This document shows positions 6,491-8,391 of a stretch of DNA of 8,391 nt, in pieces. The notes under the pieces are model-generated. The model saw only the letters and a program-made list of their open reading frames with translations, was not told where the DNA came from and did not search any database. How positions within the stretch are numbered: position 1 is the stretch's first letter; every line of letters begins with the position of its first letter. Source of the stretch: an uncultured Lachnospiraceae bacterium (GTDB lineage: Bacteria; Bacillota; Clostridia; Lachnospirales; Lachnospiraceae); NCBI GenBank assembly GCA_937916415.1, contig CALGGH010000150.1, forward strand, positions 1 through 8,391, read 5' to 3'. The translations under genes were made by a program, and so were the position numbers.

Positions 6491-7360
6491 AAAATACGTC
6501 TTTACCAGATTGACGATGACCAGGTTCCATCCATCTGCCATGACGAAAAGCAGTATCTTGAACGGAGCCGATATCGTGGTCGGCGGCAGCATCATCATGC
6601 CCATGCTCATCAGGGTGGATGCCACGACCATGTCTATGACTATGAAAGGTATGTATATCAAAAAGCCTATGATGAAGGCGCTCCTGAGCTCCGACACTAT
6701 GAAGCTGGGGATCAGCACCAGGTTGGGTATGGACTCCAGCGTGCCGTCCCACTCGGTGCGGGATATCTCCATGAAGGTAGCCACGTCCTTTTCCTGGGTA
6801 AGCGGATACATGAACTCCCTGATCGGATCCATGGCTGCGGTCAGCGCCTGCTGGGTGTCCAGCTCGCCGGCCTCAAACGGAACGACCGCCTCATTATATA
6901 CGCTCATTATCGTGGGCTGCATTATGAAGAAGGTAAGGAACAGCGCGATGCCGATGAGCACGTTGTTGGGAGGTGCCGTCTGGGTGTTCAGGGCCATCCT
7001 GGTGAAATGAAGCACCACGATGATCCTGGTGAAGCACGTCAGCATCACGACGAGCGAAGGCGCTATCGCGATGAGCGTCAGAATGATGAGGATCCTCAGT
7101 GCGCCATTGATCTGGCCATTGCCATTGTTGTAGGTGATGGTAACCGTATTGGCTATGTTTAAGTCGGCCAGGTCCTCGGGCGTCTCCGCGGTGCCGGGAT
7201 CATCTATGTTGGTGGAATCCTCCCTGGATCCCGTCAGCTGATGGTCGACGTCTGCCTGCTCGGCCGCCTGCACCGGCATGGCCACCGCCATCGGCATACA
7301 CAATATGCCTACCGTGATCAGCAGGCACATAAGTATTCTAACAGCGATTATTCTTCTCAT
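6488..7360 (-). CDS. fliP: FliP, flagellar export gate core protein with signal peptide
   Basis: This 290-residue protein is the major subunit (five copies) of the export channel core. The N-terminus has a signal peptide: basic MRR, hydrophobic core about 5-29, and likely cleavage after the VQA at 30-32. An acidic hydrophilic segment follows (about 34-85, with EDSTNIDDPGTAETPEDLAD), then the conserved FliP body. That body has PSLVVMLTCFTRIIVVLHF (101-119), an extracytoplasmic loop around 160-215, the signature stretch PSFIVSELRSAFIIGFLIYI (218-237) with IDMVVAS (242-248), and the C-terminal FKILLFVMADGWNLV. Typical FliP proteins are about 220-255 residues, so the extra length is the acidic segment. 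I chose the ATG at 7360 because a GGAG lies 6 nt upstream and a signal peptide follows directly. The in-frame ATG at 7459 would add 33 basic residues overlapping fliO. The gene overlaps the end of fliO by 23 bp. Confidence 0.93.
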   Translation of the reverse strand: MRRIIAVRILMCLLITVGILCMPMAVAMPVQAAEQADVDHQLTGSREDSTNIDDPGTAETPEDLADLNIANTVTITYNNGNGQINGALRILIILTLIAIAPSLVVMLTCFTRIIVVLHFTRMALNTQTAPPNNVLIGIALFLTFFIMQPTIMSVYNEAVVPFEAGELDTQQALTAAMDPIREFMYPLTQEKDVATFMEISRTEWDGTLESIPNLVLIPSFIVSELRSAFIIGFLIYIPFIVIDMVVASTLMSMGMMMLPPTTISAPFKILLFVMADGWNLVIVNLVKTYF

Positions 7361-7679
7361 GATTAACTCCGGACAGAATGCTCTTAAAAGACGCGCTTCC
7401 CTCCGTTTTTTCCGGAAAAGTGAGCGCATCTTCATCAATGTCTCCCAGCATGGTGACATTGTCCTTGCTGACGGCGACCGCCACGTATCTATCGCCCAGC
7501 CTCAGTATCTGTACGTATTTCCCGGCAGCCAGTGGCGCAGACTCCATCAACTGTATGTTGCTGCCTGCGCGGCCGGTCCTCTGGTATCCGGAGATCCATT
7601 TGGTAGCAAACCAGGTGGCTGTGAGCACCCCGGCAAATACGACCAATACGACGATAAGCTGGCCGGTGGAGCCAAGCAT
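7338..7679 (-). CDS. fliO: FliO, flagellar export assembly factor
   Basis: This is a small 113-residue membrane protein of the FliO/FliZ family. FliO scaffolds FliP oligomerization during export-gate assembly and is not part of the finished channel. One hydrophobic helix (about 7-29) is followed by a basic cytoplasmic stretch (KWISGYQRTGRAG, 27-39). A small beta-rich domain then carries the family-like pattern YVQILRLGDRYVAVAVSKD (55-73) and VTMLGDI (75-81). The ATG overlaps the cheY stop by one base (TGATG) and has only a poorly spaced AAGG upstream, so expression likely follows from cheY translation. Its last 23 bases overlap fliP. FliO is poorly conserved in general; the call rests on topology, the domain pattern and its position before fliP. 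Confidence 0.88.
   Translation of the reverse strand: MLGSTGQLIVVLVVFAGVLTATWFATKWISGYQRTGRAGSNIQLMESAPLAAGKYVQILRLGDRYVAVAVSKDNVTMLGDIDEDALTFPEKTEGSASFKSILSGVNHEKNNRC
7367..7370 (-). promoter_or_regulatory. Ribosome binding site of fliP inside fliO
   Basis: GGAG lies 6 nt before the ATG at 7360 and within the coding end of fliO. It supports the shorter fliP start that places a signal peptide at the N-terminus. Confidence 0.6.
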
Positions 7680-8041
7680 CAGCCCAAAACCTTCTGTACG
7701 GCTTCCAAAACCCTGTCAGCCTGGAAAGGCTTAACGATGAAGTCCCTGGCGCCGGACTGGATGGACTCGATAACCATCGCCTGCTGGCCCATTGCCGAGC
7801 ACATGATGACGCAGGCTGCGGGATCATTAGCCTTGATCTTCTTCAGTGCCTGGATGCCATCCATCTCGGGCATGGTGATGTCCATAAGCACGAGATCAGG
7901 CTTGGTCTCGTTGTACTTATCAACAGCCATTGCTCCGTTTTCAGCTTCTCCTGCAATGTTGTAGCCATTCTTGGTCAGAATGTCTTTGATCATCATTCTC
8001 ATGAATGCCGCATCATCGCAAATTAAAATGTTTTTTGCCAT
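7679..8041 (-). CDS. cheY: CheY, chemotaxis response regulator
   Basis: This 120-residue single-domain receiver has no output domain. CheY is phosphorylated by CheA and binds the rotor switch to alter flagellar rotation. The acidic pocket D9-D10, phosphoacceptor D54 (in LMDITMPEMDG, 52-62), switch residue S82 (MCSA), aromatic F101 and K104 (VKPF, 103-106) are all in place. The ATG follows the fliY stop by 11 bp and has a good AGGAGA 7 nt upstream that overlaps that stop. The position between fliY and fliO matches the B. subtilis arrangement, which supports CheY over a generic receiver. In firmicutes such as B. subtilis, CheY-P promotes counter-clockwise rotation and is dephosphorylated by FliY/CheC; whether that holds here cannot be seen from the sequence. 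Confidence 0.95.
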   Translation of the reverse strand: MAKNILICDDAAFMRMMIKDILTKNGYNIAGEAENGAMAVDKYNETKPDLVLMDITMPEMDGIQALKKIKANDPAACVIMCSAMGQQAMVIESIQSGARDFIVKPFQADRVLEAVQKVLG

Positions 8042-8048
8042 TTCTCTG

Positions 8049-8055
8049 TCTCCTA
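8049..8055 (-). promoter_or_regulatory. Ribosome binding site of cheY overlapping the fliY stop
   Basis: TAGGAGA on the minus strand lies 7 nt before the cheY ATG. Its TAG is the stop codon of the upstream fliY/fliN gene, a coupling arrangement also seen at fliP-fliQ and flhF-flhG. Confidence 0.7.
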
Positions 8056-8391
8056 TTGTTTAATAATTTCTGTGACACGAACGCCGAAGCTTTCTTCTAT
8101 GACAACTACTTCTCCCTTGGCAACGAACTTGCCGTTGACAAGGACGTCTACGGGTTCACCCGCTATTTTATCAAGCTCCAGAATGGTACCAGGAGCAAAA
8201 TCAAGGATTTCGGATATCGACTTGCTCGTGCGTCCCAGCTCTACGGTAACCTCGAGCGGAACGTCCATGATTATGCCGATATTCTCGCCTCCCGCGATGC
8301 CGGCCATGTTGGGTGCCAGGTTCTGGAACTGTGCCGGCGTAACTCCCATGGGCTGCATTGGCTGCGCATACATCTGCGGCATCGCATACAT
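8053..8391 (-). CDS. fliY: FliY/FliN motor switch protein, C-terminal part (5' end outside window)
   Basis: The last 112 codons of a rotor C-ring protein are visible; the reading frame is still open at the right edge. Residues about 38-110 of this fragment form the SpoA (FliN/FliM C-terminal) domain, with MDVPLEVTVELGRTSKSISE (42-61), LDFAPGTILELDK (63-75) and KGEVVVIEESFGVRVTEII (92-110). Upstream is a Met/Gln/Pro/Tyr-rich segment (MYAMPQMYAQPMQPM, 1-15) that looks like an interdomain linker, which favours a longer FliY-type protein (CheC-like phosphatase part plus SpoA) over a short FliN. The ATG on the last bases of the window is therefore probably internal. FliY/FliN binds FliM and, in FliY, dephosphorylates CheY-P, which fits the neighbouring cheY. 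The choice between FliY and FliN cannot be settled from this fragment. Confidence 0.85.
   Translation of the reverse strand: MYAMPQMYAQPMQPMGVTPAQFQNLAPNMAGIAGGENIGIIMDVPLEVTVELGRTSKSISEILDFAPGTILELDKIAGEPVDVLVNGKFVAKGEVVVIEESFGVRVTEIIKQ
8347..8391 (-). repeat. Short degenerate repeat in the fliY linker
   Basis: On the minus strand ATGTATGCG occurs twice, 18 bases apart, within a run of ATG-, CAG- and CCN-rich codons giving MYAMPQ, MYAQPM and QPM units. It encodes the flexible linker of FliY/FliN and may continue beyond the edge. Confidence 0.5.

Noticed and set aside
5939..7162. Plus-strand open frame (407 codons) opposite fliR, fliQ and fliP
   Set aside because: It is also in the codon-antisense frame, and it stays open across three genes because fliP, fliQ and fliR share one frame. 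Composition is unnatural (runs of His, Tyr, Asp, Arg).
7361..7459. 33-codon N-terminal extension of fliP starting at 7459
   Set aside because: It overlaps fliO, would place basic residues before the signal peptide, and the internal start at 7360 has its own GGAG.
7489..7827. Minus-strand 112-codon frame across cheY and fliO
   Set aside because: It is an out-of-frame shadow of two well-supported genes, Arg/Trp/Ser-rich with no family resemblance.
8389..8391. ATG at the right window edge as the true start of fliY/fliN
   Set aside because: The frame is open at the edge and the following residues are a Met-rich linker with several ATG codons, so this ATG is most likely internal.

Overview
The window is one uninterrupted stretch of a flagellar biosynthesis/chemotaxis operon, read entirely from the minus strand (right to left). 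In transcription order it holds: the 3' part of fliY/fliN (motor switch), cheY (response regulator), fliO, fliP, fliQ, fliR, flhB, flhA (the complete membrane export gate plus its assembly factor), then flhF and flhG (the SRP-type GTPase and its MinD/ParA-like ATPase partner). The only sequence outside this is a 36-base tail after flhG, which holds a perfect 12-bp inverted repeat at the window edge. Coding density is close to total: the largest gap between genes is 31 bp, and no stretch over 300 bases lacks a gene.

The order fliY-cheY-fliO-fliP-fliQ-fliR-flhB-flhA-flhF-flhG is the fla/che operon order of Bacillus subtilis and of many Clostridia. The protein style points to a Firmicute, most likely a Clostridia/Lachnospiraceae-like motile anaerobe: a FliY-like switch protein with a Met/Gln/Pro-rich linker, an FlhB starting with a short LQFFAKDGPGGEKTE-type leader, and strong AGGAGG ribosome sites. 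By eye the DNA is a little over half G+C. AGG/AGA arginine and ATA isoleucine codons are common, while TTA, CTA and TCA codons are scarce. The lineage is inferred from recalled family resemblance, not from a database search.

How the genes work together: FliP, FliQ and FliR form the export channel core (FliO helps FliP assemble), FlhB is the substrate-specificity switch bound to it, and FlhA is the nonameric gate with a cytoplasmic docking ring. FlhF and FlhG set where and how many flagella are built. FliY/FliN and CheY control rotor direction. The junctions are tightly coupled: a 1-base TGATG overlap, a 4-base GTGA overlap, a 23-base overlap, and three stop codons lying inside the next gene's Shine-Dalgarno.

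I found no previously undescribed system. The points worth a second look are local: ribosome-site strength that roughly follows known export-gate stoichiometry, fliP/fliQ/fliR in a single reading frame separated only by stop codons and 3 and 2 codons, the terminal hairpin, a His in place of Arg in the FlhF G3 motif, and a long acidic segment in FliP.
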